Assembly: GCF_002764115.1 (NCBI RefSeq) | Contig: NZ_CP017940.1 | Coordinates: 594,501 to 658,500 of the forward strand | From: Phyllobacterium zundukense | Lineage (GTDB): Bacteria; Pseudomonadota; Alphaproteobacteria; Rhizobiales; Rhizobiaceae | Direction of reading: 5' to 3' | DNA: 64,000 nucleotides | Shown here: in pieces, positions 35,953 to 45,067 of the stretch | Layout: every line of letters starts with the position of its first letter | How positions within the stretch are numbered: the stretch's first letter is position 1 | Translations under genes and position numbers: made by a program | Notes under the pieces: model-generated | The model's input: the letters and a program-made list of their open reading frames with translations, nothing else | The model's database searches: none | Told to the model about the DNA's origin: nothing

Positions 35953-37086
35953 ATGGCTACACAGCGCATCCTCGACTTCATCAATACCCGACGCCCGAAC
36001 GGCCCCTGCATGGTGCTGGATCTCGAGGTGGTCCGGGAGAATTTTCATAATTTCGAGATGGCCCTGCCGGAATCGAAGATCTTCTATGCGGTGAAGGCCA
36101 ATCCTGCGCCGGAAATCCTGCGTCTGCTCGCTTCTCTCGGTTCGAGCTTCGACACGGCATCGGTTGCCGAAGTCGAAATGGCACTCGATGCCGGCGCGAC
36201 GGCTGACCGCATTTCCTTCGGCAACACGATCAAGAAAGAGCGCGACATTGCCCGCGCCTTCGAGCTCGGCATTCGTCTTTTTGCCGTGGATTGCGTCGAG
36301 GAAGTCGAGAAGGTCGCCCGCGCAGCTCCCGGCTCGCGCGTGTTCTGCCGCGTCCTGACCGACGGTGCCGGTGCCGAATGGCCGCTGTCACGCAAGTTCG
36401 GCTGCGTTCCTGCAATGGCCGTCGACGTGTTGCGTGCCGCGCAGACGCTCGGCCTCGACAGCTATGGCGTTTCGTTCCATGTCGGTTCGCAGCAGACGGA
36501 TCTGGCCGCCTGGGACCGTGCACTCGGCGATGCGAAGCAGGTCTTCGATACGCTCGCCAAGGAAGGCATCACGCTGAAGATGGTCAATATGGGCGGCGGT
36601 TTCCCGACCCGTTACCTCAAGGACGTGCCGACCGCCCAGGCCTATGGCCAGGCGATCTTCCAGGCGCTGAGCAAGCATTTCGGCAATCGCCTGCCTGAGA
36701 CCATCATCGAGCCGGGCCGCGGTATGGTCGGCAATGCCGGTGTGATCAAGGCAGAAGTCGTTCTCGTGTCGAAGAAGGCCGACAACGACAATGTGCGCTG
36801 GGTCTATCTCGACATCGGCAAGTTCGGCGGCCTCGCCGAAACGATGGACGAGGCGATTCGCTATCAGATCACCACGCCGCGCGATGGCGACCGCAGCGAG
36901 CCTTGCGTCCTTGCGGGCCCGACCTGTGACTCGGCCGACGTGATGTACGAAAAGAACCCCTATCCGCTCCCCATATCGCTGACCATTGGCGATGAGGTGC
37001 TGATCGAGGGAACTGGCGCCTACACCACAACCTATTCGGCAGTTGCCTTCAACGGGTTTGAACCACTCCGATCATACGTAATTTAA
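35953..37086 (+). CDS. Ornithine (ornithine/lysine) decarboxylase, fold-type III
   Basis: A PLP-dependent decarboxylase making putrescine from ornithine (or cadaverine from lysine). The 377-residue alanine-racemase-fold protein has the PLP lysine in FYAVKANP (Lys48), the phosphate-binding GRGMVGNAG and the substrate cysteine in GPTCDSAD (about Cys325). It is a eukaryotic-like ODC of the type common in alphaproteobacteria. The speF-type leader is the main evidence for regulation. Its product could feed homospermidine synthase at 19079. Start at 35953 supported by GGAG. A hairpin follows the stop codon. Confidence 0.94.
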   Translation: MATQRILDFINTRRPNGPCMVLDLEVVRENFHNFEMALPESKIFYAVKANPAPEILRLLASLGSSFDTASVAEVEMALDAGATADRISFGNTIKKERDIARAFELGIRLFAVDCVEEVEKVARAAPGSRVFCRVLTDGAGAEWPLSRKFGCVPAMAVDVLRAAQTLGLDSYGVSFHVGSQQTDLAAWDRALGDAKQVFDTLAKEGITLKMVNMGGGFPTRYLKDVPTAQAYGQAIFQALSKHFGNRLPETIIEPGRGMVGNAGVIKAEVVLVSKKADNDNVRWVYLDIGKFGGLAETMDEAIRYQITTPRDGDRSEPCVLAGPTCDSADVMYEKNPYPLPISLTIGDEVLIEGTGAYTTTYSAVAFNGFEPLRSYVI

Positions 37087-37116
37087 GGGACTTTTGCCCT
37101 GTCGCAAAAGCTGTCC
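37087..37116 (+). terminator. Hairpin after the decarboxylase gene
   Basis: CTTTTGC and GCAAAAG face each other within an outer GGGA/TCCC pairing between the decarboxylase and the GNAT gene. There is no T-run, so termination may be partial. Confidence 0.4.
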
Positions 37117-37170
37117 CGGCCTCTCGTGTCGGGCGGCGTTGACGCACCTTATGATTGATTGGTCAAGACA

Positions 37171-37785
37171 ATGAGCGCAGTAGACTTCATCGAACAGAAC
37201 CTGCATCCGGATGGATCGCAGGCTTGCATCATCCTCAACGAAACCGCGCAGGACGAACGGGCGCGCGAAGCTTTGCTGGACCGCGCCATGGGGACAAGCC
37301 GCCGCCGCAAGTCTTCGGAAAAGCTGCGGCGCGGCCGGCTGCCTTCCGCTGGCCTTGCCTTTGTCGCGCGCGGCGAAGACGGCACATTGCTGGGCACGGT
37401 GCGCCTTTGGGACATCCAGACCGGACACGACGCGGCAGGCAAGCCGGTACGTGCGCTCCTGCTTGGGCCTTTGGCTGTCGATCCTTCGGTCAAGGGGCAG
37501 GGCATCGGCGCGGCACTGATGCATCATGCGACAGCCGAGGCTGCACGCCTCGGCCACGGCGCGATCATCCTGGTGGGCGATCCGGAATATTACGAGCGTT
37601 TCGGTTTCAGCGGTGCGAACACGTCCGGCCTTGCCATGCCTGGTCCGGTCGAGCGCCGCCGTTTCCTGGCGCTGGAGTTGAAGCAAGGCCATCTTGATGG
37701 TGCGCACGGATTGCTCACGCCACGGGGCCGGCGCTCATCGCGGGCGATGAGGGTACTGCCTGTGTCGCTGCGTTTCTCAATGTAA
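37171..37785 (+). CDS. GNAT-family N-acetyltransferase
   Basis: A 204-residue GNAT protein with the acetyl-CoA motif GPLAVDPSVKGQGIGAALM (Q-x-x-G-x-G/A) near residue 105 and the YhbS-like VGDPEYYERFGFSGA segment. It lies 84 bases after the decarboxylase on the same strand, and acetylation of a polyamine or of a diamine is an attractive but unproved idea. The ATG at 37171 is preferred over a TTG at 37159. A strong terminator follows. Confidence 0.88.
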   Translation: MSAVDFIEQNLHPDGSQACIILNETAQDERAREALLDRAMGTSRRRKSSEKLRRGRLPSAGLAFVARGEDGTLLGTVRLWDIQTGHDAAGKPVRALLLGPLAVDPSVKGQGIGAALMHHATAEAARLGHGAIILVGDPEYYERFGFSGANTSGLAMPGPVERRRFLALELKQGHLDGAHGLLTPRGRRSSRAMRVLPVSLRFSM

Positions 37786-37810
37786 GAGACCTTTGATCTC
37801 TAGAGTAAGG

Positions 37811-37834
37811 ACCGGCCCATTCGGGCCGGTTTTT
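37811..37834 (+). terminator. Intrinsic terminator after the GNAT gene
   Basis: ACCGGCCC/GGGCCGGT forms an 8-pair stem with a four-base loop directly followed by T-residues (TTTTG). It sits 25 bases after the GNAT stop codon and just before the end of the convergent hydrolase gene. Confidence 0.9.
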
Positions 37835-37836
37835 GT

Positions 37837-38454
37837 TTAACGGACATTTTCGCGAACGAAATTTTCGATCGCTTTCACTTCGCCCTGCTGGATTTCGTGA
37901 CCGCCGGAATGCCAGAAAAGATCGGTCTCGACCCCTTGCGAGATCAGATAATCCGCAAAGGATTGTGTTAGCGCGGGCGGGCAGATGGTGTCGAGCCGGC
38001 CCGCTGTGATCAGGACACGCTTGCCGGCAAGGCCGAGTTGCGGTGCCGGTGTCCATGGAACCAGCGGGTGCATCAAGACCGCTTCGTCAAACAGATCCGG
38101 CTGCGACAACAACACGGATGCCAGGATGTTCGCGCCATTGGAATAGCCGAGACCGAGCACATTGGAGGCTTTCGCGCTCTCCTTGTGGGCTCGAATGAAG
38201 TCCGCCATGGCTCTGGTGCGGGTTGCGAGGTCGTCCATATCGTAGACGCCTTCACCTGTGCGGCGGAAAAAGCGCGACGCGCCATGCTCCGAGACATCGC
38301 CGCGCGGCGACACGATTCCGGCGTGCGGCAACAGCTGCCGGCCGAAATCGAAGAACTGGTTTTCGTCGCCGCCCGTGCCATGAAAAACGAACAGGAGCGG
38401 GCTGCCCGGCTGTTCCGCCCTATGAACGCGATACTGATAATTATTGTCCGACAT
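37837..38454 (-). CDS. Alpha/beta hydrolase (phospholipase/carboxylesterase family)
   Basis: A 205-residue alpha/beta hydrolase. The oxyanion/HGTG motif is VFHGTGGDENQF near residue 25, the nucleophile is in LGYSNGANI (G-x-S-x-G), the acid is in ITAGRLDTICPP and the histidine is in WHSGGHEI. It belongs to the short carboxylesterase/phospholipase group (YpfH-like). The substrate is not known. The start at 38454 is the only suitable ATG. Monocistronic. Confidence 0.88.
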   Translation of the reverse strand: MSDNNYQYRVHRAEQPGSPLLFVFHGTGGDENQFFDFGRQLLPHAGIVSPRGDVSEHGASRFFRRTGEGVYDMDDLATRTRAMADFIRAHKESAKASNVLGLGYSNGANILASVLLSQPDLFDEAVLMHPLVPWTPAPQLGLAGKRVLITAGRLDTICPPALTQSFADYLISQGVETDLFWHSGGHEIQQGEVKAIENFVRENVR

Positions 38455-38625
38455 GTCTAACCTCTCCGGTACGGAGCGCCTCGTGCGTCCGTACTCTCAT
38501 TGGTTTCGTTTTGCATGCCCCACATATGCGGCGGGAGATGGCGTTGTTAAACCCGCCTCCCGCTTGATGCATTGTCGCTGCCCCGTAGACAATCGCGGCA
38601 GAAGATAGACGAATTATTGACGAGT

Positions 38626-40044
38626 TCAACCAACGTCCGACCAAGGACCGTGGAAGTCGCCTTCCGCGTCGAGACGCTTGAAACCATGCGCACCGAAGAA
38701 ATCGCGCTGTGCCTGGATCAGATTGGCCGTGCCGCGTGCCTGGCGGTAACCGTCGAAATAATTCAGCGCCGCTGAGAGTGCCGGGGTCGGCAGACCCGCA
38801 TGGGATGCCTGGGCAACGACCTGGCGCAGTGACTTCGAACCGGCCTTCATACGTTCGACAAAGGCGGGGACCAGCAGGAGGTTCTTGCCTTCGCTACCCT
38901 CGAAAGCCGCAGCGATCTGGTCAAGGAACTGCGAGCGGATGATGCAACCCGCACGCCAGATGCGCGCCGTTGTGGCGAGCGGAATATTCCAGCCATGTTC
39001 CTTAGACGCGCCAGCCATGACGTCGAAACCCTGCGCATAGGCGGCAATCTTGCCAGCGAGAAGACCCTGTTCCAGCGTGTCGATGAATGCGGCATCGCTA
39101 TTCGCAAGCCTGGCGGCATCGAGATCGCCATAGGCTTTCGAAGCCTCGCTGCGCTCCTTGACGAGCGATGAGATCGAGCGGGCGGCGACGGCAGCCTCAA
39201 TGGCGGTCGCCGGAACGCCGAGCATCTGCGCCTCGATGGCGGCCCAGCGCCCTGTGCCCTTCTGGCCAGCGCTATCGAGGATGATGTCGACGGCAGGCTT
39301 GCCGGCCTTCTTGTCGGTCGCCAGCAGCACCTTGGCGGTGATCTCGATCAGATAGGAATTTAGCGGCCCTGCGTTCCACTCCTCGAAAATCTTGCCGATG
39401 GCCTGGGGAGAAAGACCAAGCCCATCCCGCAGCACACCATAAACTTCGGCGATCATCTGCATGTCGGCATATTCGATACCGTTGTGGATGGTCTTGACGA
39501 AATGGCCGGCGCCATCGGGACCGAGCAGGGCGGCACAGGATTCGCCTTCATACTTCGCCGAAATTGCCGTCAGGACCGGCTCGATGCGGGCATAGGATTC
39601 GGGCGTACCGCCGACCATGATCGACGGGCCATGACGTGCGCCTTCCTCACCGCCGGAAACGCCCATGCCGACAAATGTCGGATCATTGGGTCCGAGTTCG
39701 GCGAGCCGGCGAATCGTGTCATGGAAATTGGCATTGCCCGCGTCGATGATGATGTCGTCCTTGGCGAGGAACGGCTTCAATGCGGCGATCTGTTCGTCGA
39801 CCGCTTCACCAGCCTTGACCATCAGGATGATCGGGCGTGGCGCGCGGATGTTCTTGGCCAACTCTTCCAGCGTTTCGCACGGAATGATCTTGTCTTGCAG
39901 GGAACCTGCTTCTTCGTAGAACTCGTGGGTCTTTACCACTGTCCTGTTGAAAACCGCGATGCGATAACCGTTTTCAGCGATATTGAGCGCCAGATTGGCG
40001 CCCATGACGCCAAGGCCGATCAATCCGATGTCAGCTTGCTGCAT
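38626..40044 (-). CDS. gnd: 6-phosphogluconate dehydrogenase (decarboxylating)
   Basis: The enzyme converts 6-phosphogluconate to ribulose-5-phosphate with NADP+ reduction, in the oxidative pentose phosphate pathway. The 472-residue protein opens with the Rossmann motif GLIGLGVMGANLALN and has the GVSGGEEGARHGPSIM motif, the HNGIEYADMQ motif and the family length of E. coli Gnd. The ATG at 40044 is chosen by an AAGGA site; the frame upstream (to 40122) is unrelated. Monocistronic. Confidence 0.96.
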   Translation of the reverse strand: MQQADIGLIGLGVMGANLALNIAENGYRIAVFNRTVVKTHEFYEEAGSLQDKIIPCETLEELAKNIRAPRPIILMVKAGEAVDEQIAALKPFLAKDDIIIDAGNANFHDTIRRLAELGPNDPTFVGMGVSGGEEGARHGPSIMVGGTPESYARIEPVLTAISAKYEGESCAALLGPDGAGHFVKTIHNGIEYADMQMIAEVYGVLRDGLGLSPQAIGKIFEEWNAGPLNSYLIEITAKVLLATDKKAGKPAVDIILDSAGQKGTGRWAAIEAQMLGVPATAIEAAVAARSISSLVKERSEASKAYGDLDAARLANSDAAFIDTLEQGLLAGKIAAYAQGFDVMAGASKEHGWNIPLATTARIWRAGCIIRSQFLDQIAAAFEGSEGKNLLLVPAFVERMKAGSKSLRQVVAQASHAGLPTPALSAALNYFDGYRQARGTANLIQAQRDFFGAHGFKRLDAEGDFHGPWSDVG

Positions 40045-40158
40045 GATTTGGGTCCTTGATAATTTCGATACGGGCCTCGGTCGTGAGCGACCTCTGAGTC
40101 CGGAAGAGCATTTGTATATCAATGGGCACCAGCGGCAATGGTTAGATGCGCATATAGT

Positions 40159-40992
40159 CTAATTATCACGCAGCTGTTCCATATCGCGGATGCGGTTGGC
40201 GCTGCTCTTCTCCAGCTTTCGTGTCACCTCGGCGATCAGGGTTTCGGCCACAAGGAAAAGCGTTGCGGAGGAGTCCCATGGCGAGGGAACGGCGGTGCGT
40301 CCCGCAATGACATGGCGGGCGAAACGGGCGATGGGTGAAAGCCATTGATCGGTGAAAAGGATGATCTCGACGCCGCGTGCCTGCGCCTTTTCGGCGAAGC
40401 GGATAAGACTGTCCTGGTAGCGGCGGATATCGAATATGATCAGCACGTCCTTCTTTCCCATGTCGATCAACTGGTCACGCCAGTGACTTTCCTGTCCGAC
40501 CAGATGCGTCACGCCGGGGCGGGTGATCTTGAGGTGGGCAGCCATGTATCGGGCGATCGGATCGGTAAATCGCCCGCCAAGGAGATAGATACGCGCGCGG
40601 TTGCGGCTGATTGCATCTGTAACGTCGTCAATTTGCTGCACCGAGAGGTGCTGGAAGGTTTCGCGGATGTTTTCGATCGCAGCTTCCATGAGCGGGAATG
40701 TGGGCCCATTCCTGGATGGCTGGATCGTTGCAGCCCGGTTCCATGGCGATTGTACCTGCGCGGCGAGCTCTTCCTGCAAGGCACTCTGGAATTCCGGATA
40801 GCTCTGAAAGCCGAGCCGGGAGACAAAGCGCAATATGGTGGGTGAACTCACACCGGCCTGAGTCGAAAATTCAGCAACGGTTCGCAAACCGATCAATGGG
40901 TAATTGGCAATGAGCGTCTGAGCGGCCTTGCGCTCCGATGCCGACATGGCGTCGATTTTCTCGGCGATCAGCTCGGAAATGCTGGTGTTCAT
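40159..40992 (-). CDS. RpiR/MurR-family transcriptional regulator
   Basis: A 277-residue RpiR regulator with an N-terminal helix-turn-helix domain (residues 1-77, SERKAAQTLIANYP and GVSSPTILRFVSRLGF) and a C-terminal SIS sugar-phosphate-binding domain (LLGGRFTDPIARYMAAHL). It is divergent from the N-formylglutamate amidohydrolase-like gene, and so is the prime candidate regulator of the catabolic cluster at 41-47.6 kb. The effector is expected to be a phosphorylated metabolite in this family, although amine clusters with RpiR regulators also exist. GGGGAA precedes the ATG at 40992. Confidence 0.9.
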   Translation of the reverse strand: MNTSISELIAEKIDAMSASERKAAQTLIANYPLIGLRTVAEFSTQAGVSSPTILRFVSRLGFQSYPEFQSALQEELAAQVQSPWNRAATIQPSRNGPTFPLMEAAIENIRETFQHLSVQQIDDVTDAISRNRARIYLLGGRFTDPIARYMAAHLKITRPGVTHLVGQESHWRDQLIDMGKKDVLIIFDIRRYQDSLIRFAEKAQARGVEIILFTDQWLSPIARFARHVIAGRTAVPSPWDSSATLFLVAETLIAEVTRKLEKSSANRIRDMEQLRDN

Positions 40993-41050
40993 CGGTGTTT
41001 CCCCATCCAAGCCATGACCGAATCCGGCAAAACGCATTTTCGGATTTGAC

Positions 41051-41097
41051 AATTTTATTTGTTGTGTATCAAATCATACGAGAGTGGAAATAAAAAT
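41051..41097. promoter_or_regulatory. Candidate operator between rpiR-like and catabolic genes
   Basis: AATTTTATTT (41051-41060) and AAATAAAAAT (41088-41097) are inverted copies with one mismatch in the 145-bp divergent region. RpiR proteins often bind AT-rich inverted repeats, so this could be the operator. Tentative. Confidence 0.35.
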
Positions 41098-41137
41098 ACA
41101 AAATGTAACGTAAAGTACAATTGCCAAAGAGGGCAAT

Positions 41138-41953
41138 ATGGGATTGTCGCAGGCAGTGGAGCATGACTGGAGTCCTGTCCGGGTGTCGAACCCCGACGGG
41201 CGCGGACCATTCGTCATTCTGTGTGATCATGCCTCCAATTACATTCCCGAAGGCTTTGACACGCTGGGGCTTCAGCCGGACGACCTCAAGAAACACATCG
41301 CGTGGGATCCAGGAGCGCTTGGCGTCAGCGAAGTCATGAGCCAGCGGCTTGATGCGCCACTGGTCGAATCCCGCGTGTCCCGTCTCATCGTCGATTGCAA
41401 CCGCCCGCTCAATGCGCCGGACCTCGTTCCGTCGCTGAGCGAAGTCACGATCATTCCCGCCAATGTCAATCTCGACGAGGCTGCGAAGCAGCAGCGGATT
41501 GCGCTTTCGCACAGGCCGTATCACGCGGCCATCGAAAAACTGGCACGGGAACGGGCAAGCAAGGGCCTGCCGGAGCCGATTTATGTGGCGGTGCATTCCT
41601 ACACGCCAATCTATCGCGGCATGGAACGCCCGTGGCATATCGGTATCATTCATGACGAGGATGACCGGATTGCAGCCCCCTTGATCGCGGGGCTGCAGGC
41701 GTTGAATCAATTCAACGTCGGCATCAACGAACCCTATTCACCGGCAGACCGTGTTTACTATACGCTGGAGCGGCACGCTTCTGCCTTTGGATTGCCGGCT
41801 GTGATGATCGAGATCCGCAATGATCTCATCATCACGCCACAAGAGGAGAAGACGTGGGCTGATACACTCTCAAGCCTTCTCAAAAACATCATACCAAAGC
41901 CGCTTGCGGGAAAAGCGGGGATATCAAAAAGGGAAACGGCAAACAGGAACTAG
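41138..41953 (+). CDS. N-formylglutamate amidohydrolase-like hydrolase
   Basis: A 271-residue member of the N-formylglutamate amidohydrolase (FGase/HutG-type) family. Visible motifs are ILCDHASNYIP near residue 28, SRVSRLIVDCNRPLNAP and VAVHSYTPIYRG. The family removes formyl groups from glutamate in histidine breakdown, but hut genes are not here. In this cluster a related amide or gamma-glutamyl hydrolysis step is more likely. It is the first gene of the locus and divergent from the RpiR regulator. The ATG at 41138 has no ideal ribosome site. Confidence 0.88.
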   Translation: MGLSQAVEHDWSPVRVSNPDGRGPFVILCDHASNYIPEGFDTLGLQPDDLKKHIAWDPGALGVSEVMSQRLDAPLVESRVSRLIVDCNRPLNAPDLVPSLSEVTIIPANVNLDEAAKQQRIALSHRPYHAAIEKLARERASKGLPEPIYVAVHSYTPIYRGMERPWHIGIIHDEDDRIAAPLIAGLQALNQFNVGINEPYSPADRVYYTLERHASAFGLPAVMIEIRNDLIITPQEEKTWADTLSSLLKNIIPKPLAGKAGISKRETANRN

Positions 41954-41970
41954 AGCATTTCTTTTGCTCT
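41952..41970. repeat. Short AGAGCA/TGCTCT hairpin
   Basis: AGAGCA and TGCTCT flank a seven-base loop two bases after the amidohydrolase stop codon. It resembles the AGAGCATTTC end of the repeat at 47696-47801. It could attenuate transcription into the permease gene. Confidence 0.4.
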
Positions 41971-42024
41971 GACGGGCGGCTGCTATCGACGTTGTAACTC
42001 TATCAAGAATAACAGGGGAACGTG

Positions 42025-43578
42025 ATGACACACCAGGATTATTCGGAAACGGACAAATCGGAGGACATGAAGGTCCTCCACGGCATGGGCTATGCCCAGG
42101 AACTGGAGCGGCGCCTCAGCCGCTTTTCGAACTTTGCAGTTTCATTCTCGATCATCTGCATCCTGTCCGGCGGTATCAATTCGTTGGCGCAGGCGACATC
42201 GGGCGCTGGCGGCATCGGCATCGGCATTGGCTGGCTGGTTGGCTGCTTCGTCTCGCTGACCTTCGCGGTTGCCATGTCACAGATCAGTTCGGCCTATCCG
42301 ACCGCGGGCGGCCTCTATCACTGGGGTTCGATCCTCGGCAATCGCGGTACCGGCTGGGTGACGGCCTGGCTCAACCTGCTCGGCCTTATCACCGTGCTTG
42401 GTGCCATCAATGTCGGCACGTGGACGTTCTTCGTCGGTGCATTCGGCGCAACGCTCGGCATCGAGAACAACATTACGACGCAGACGATCTTCTTGATCAT
42501 CATCACCGGTGCACAGGCGTTGATCAACCATCTCGGGATCAAGCTGACGGCGAAGCTTACCGATTTTTCCGGTTACCTGATCTTCTTCGGATCGATCCTC
42601 ATTGCGGTCGTCTGTCTGCTCTCCGCCGAAACATGGGATTTTGGCAGGCTCTTCACTTTCCAGAACTATTCCGGCGAGGCGGGCGGCAATGTCTGGCCAG
42701 CGGTTTCGAACTGGTGGGTGTTCGCGCTCGGGCTGTTGCTGCCGATCTATACGATCACCGGCTACGATGCCTCGGCTCATACTTCGGAGGAAACCCTGAA
42801 AGCAGCGACCTCCGTGCCGCGCGCCATGGTCATGTCGGTAGTTTGGTCGGCGATCTTCGGCTACCTGTTCCTGGCCTCATTCGTGCTCATGATCCCGAAC
42901 ATGGACGAGGCCGCCAAGCAGGGCTGGAACGTGTTCTTCTGGGCCTTTGACCAGCGGGTCGGCACTGGCCTCAAGGAATTCGTCTATCTCGTCGTCTTCC
43001 TGGCACAGTTGCTTTGCGGCCTTGCCACCGTGACATCGGCATCGCGCATGATCTTCGCCTTCTCGCGTGATGGCGGCCTGCCCGCGTCCGGTGTACTTTC
43101 GAAAGTCAGCCCGACCTACCGCACGCCAGTGGCGGCCATCTGGACATCGGCTGTCCTGTCGGTGCTCTTCGTCTGGGGTTCGTCTTTGGTTTCCGTTGCA
43201 GGCACTTCGGCCTATACGATCGTCGTGTCCTGCACGGTCATCTTCCTGTTCCTCTCCTTCACCGTGCCGATCGTACTTGGTCTTCTGGCATGGGGAACGC
43301 CGAAATGGGACAAGATGGGCCCGTGGAACATGGGGCGCGGTGTCTTTACGCTCTTTGCCATCCTGTCGATCCTGTCGATGATCCTGATCTTCATCATCGG
43401 TATCCAGCCGCCAAATGACTGGGCGCTCTACATCACCGTCGGATTCTTCATCCTGACAGCGATCGTCTGGTTTGGCTTCGAGAAGCGCCGCTTCCAGGGC
43501 CCGCCGCTCGGTGACATCATTGCCAAGCGACAGGCCGTCATTGCGGCTGCGGAAAAGGCAGTCGGCGAAACATCCTGA
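42025..43578 (+). CDS. APC-family amino-acid/amine permease
   Basis: A 517-residue APC-superfamily permease with about twelve membrane helices. The N-terminal MTHQDYSE tail is hydrophilic; ATSGAGGIGIGIGWLVGC and SSAYPTAGGLYHWGS contain the substrate-binding glycine-rich segment typical of amino-acid/amine importers (GABA permease/choline-type group). It sits between the amidohydrolase and the glutamine synthetase homologue and probably imports the pathway's substrate. A GGGGAA site precedes the ATG at 42025. A clear intrinsic terminator follows. Confidence 0.9.
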   Translation: MTHQDYSETDKSEDMKVLHGMGYAQELERRLSRFSNFAVSFSIICILSGGINSLAQATSGAGGIGIGIGWLVGCFVSLTFAVAMSQISSAYPTAGGLYHWGSILGNRGTGWVTAWLNLLGLITVLGAINVGTWTFFVGAFGATLGIENNITTQTIFLIIITGAQALINHLGIKLTAKLTDFSGYLIFFGSILIAVVCLLSAETWDFGRLFTFQNYSGEAGGNVWPAVSNWWVFALGLLLPIYTITGYDASAHTSEETLKAATSVPRAMVMSVVWSAIFGYLFLASFVLMIPNMDEAAKQGWNVFFWAFDQRVGTGLKEFVYLVVFLAQLLCGLATVTSASRMIFAFSRDGGLPASGVLSKVSPTYRTPVAAIWTSAVLSVLFVWGSSLVSVAGTSAYTIVVSCTVIFLFLSFTVPIVLGLLAWGTPKWDKMGPWNMGRGVFTLFAILSILSMILIFIIGIQPPNDWALYITVGFFILTAIVWFGFEKRRFQGPPLGDIIAKRQAVIAAAEKAVGETS

Positions 43579-43589
43579 TTTCAGAAACA

Positions 43590-43623
43590 GGGGCGACCGG
43601 CTTCGGCGGGTCGCCCCTTTTAT
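43590..43623 (+). terminator. Intrinsic terminator after the permease gene
   Basis: GGGGCGACC (43590-43598) pairs with GGTCGCCCC (43609-43617), followed by TTTTATTTT. It divides the amidohydrolase-permease pair from the three downstream genes, which may therefore have their own promoter or depend on read-through. Confidence 0.88.
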
Positions 43624-43659
43624 TTTGCCCTGGATCGACATTTTACCTGAGGAAAAAAT

Positions 43660-45030
43660 ATGCCCGGACATTGGAGTTTCGACGAACTAAAGCGCCACGT
43701 GACCAATGGCGAGATTGATACGGTTCTGGCCTGTTTCGTCGACATGCAAGGCCGCCTGATCGGCAAACGGTTCCACGCGAATTTCTTCGTTGAATCCGCG
43801 CATGACGAAACGCATGGCTGCAATTATCTGCTGGCCAACGATATCGATATGGAGCCTGTACCGGGCTACAAGGCGGCGAGCTGGAAACAGGGCTATGGCG
43901 ATTTCGTCATCAAGCCCGACCTGTCCACCATCCGCCATATTCCATGGCTTGAGAAATGCGCGCTGGTTCTTTGCGACATTCTTGACCACCACCACCATGA
44001 AGATCTTGCTCACTCTCCCCGTGCTATCCTGAAGCGGCAGCTCGCCCGGCTGAAGGAGCGCGGCTATCTCGCCTATTTCGCCTCGGAGCTGGAATTCTAT
44101 CTCTTCGACGAAACCTACGAGACCGCCCGTGCCAAGCACTGGAAAGGCATGGCGACCGCATCGCCCTATATCCAGGACTATGTGATCCAGATGACGACCA
44201 AGGAAGACGCGGTCATGCGCGCCATCCGCAATGGCCTGTTCGATGCGGGTATCCCCGTCGAGAATTCCAAGGGCGAGTGGGGCCCCGGCCAGGAGGAGAT
44301 CAATGTGCGCTATGCTGAAGCTCTGGAAATGGCGGACCGGCATGTGGTCATGAAGAATGGCTGCAAGGAAATCGCCACCCAGATGGGCAAGGCGATCACC
44401 TTCATGGCGAAGTACGACTATTCGCTCGCCGGAAGTTCCAGCCATGTCCACAACTCCCTGTGGAGCGCGGACGGCAAGACGCCGCTGTTCTTCGACAAGA
44501 AGGCCGAACACACCATGTCGCCGCTGATGCGGCAGTGGGTGGCGGGGCAGCTGAAATATGCCGATGATTTCACTTACTTCCTCGCGCCCTACATCAACTC
44601 CTACAAGCGCTTTCAAGCAGGCACCTTTGCGCCGACAAAGAACGTCTGGAGCCTCGATAACCGCACCGCAGGCTTCCGCCTGTGCGGCGAGGGAACCAAG
44701 GGTATACGCATCGAGTGCCGCATCGGCGGTGCCGACCTCAACCCCTATCTCGCCTTCGCCGGACTTATCGCCTCCGGCCTTGCCGGGATCGACGAGAAGC
44801 TGGAACTTGGTGCGCCATTCCAGGGCGATGCCTATGGCGGGACACGTTTGAAGGAAATCCCCAAGACCTTGCGGGATGCGACGGATACGCTCGCTCGCTC
44901 GAGGATGCTCAAAGAGGCGCTGGGCGAAGACGTGGTCGAGCACTATGTGCATACGGCCAAATGGGAACAGTTCGAATATGACCGCCGGGTGACCGACTGG
45001 GAGTTGCATCGCGGCTTCGAACGGTATTGA
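43660..45030 (+). CDS. Glutamine synthetase family protein (gamma-glutamylamide synthetase, PuuA-like)
   Basis: A 456-residue glutamine-synthetase-fold ATPase. It has the ELEFYLF metal site and the HVHNSLW region, RFQAGTFAPTK and CRIGGADLNPYL. The C-terminal QFEYDRRVTDWEL resembles the PuuA clade (gamma-glutamylputrescine synthetase) more than housekeeping GlnA, and no adenylylation-type tail is seen. It probably joins glutamate to an amine with ATP. The genetic setting, with a permease, dehydrogenases and an amide hydrolase, fits amine or amino-alcohol breakdown. The exact amine is unknown. Confidence 0.88.
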   Translation: MPGHWSFDELKRHVTNGEIDTVLACFVDMQGRLIGKRFHANFFVESAHDETHGCNYLLANDIDMEPVPGYKAASWKQGYGDFVIKPDLSTIRHIPWLEKCALVLCDILDHHHHEDLAHSPRAILKRQLARLKERGYLAYFASELEFYLFDETYETARAKHWKGMATASPYIQDYVIQMTTKEDAVMRAIRNGLFDAGIPVENSKGEWGPGQEEINVRYAEALEMADRHVVMKNGCKEIATQMGKAITFMAKYDYSLAGSSSHVHNSLWSADGKTPLFFDKKAEHTMSPLMRQWVAGQLKYADDFTYFLAPYINSYKRFQAGTFAPTKNVWSLDNRTAGFRLCGEGTKGIRIECRIGGADLNPYLAFAGLIASGLAGIDEKLELGAPFQGDAYGGTRLKEIPKTLRDATDTLARSRMLKEALGEDVVEHYVHTAKWEQFEYDRRVTDWELHRGFERY

Positions 45031-45067
45031 AGAACGAAACTCACATAAATAGCCTAGAGGTTTTGCC

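Noticed and set aside
35801..36094. Upstream open frame in the decarboxylase leader as a regulatory peptide
   Set aside because: No ribosome site precedes its ATG, and the frame runs on into the decarboxylase gene out of phase, so RNA structure explains the region better.
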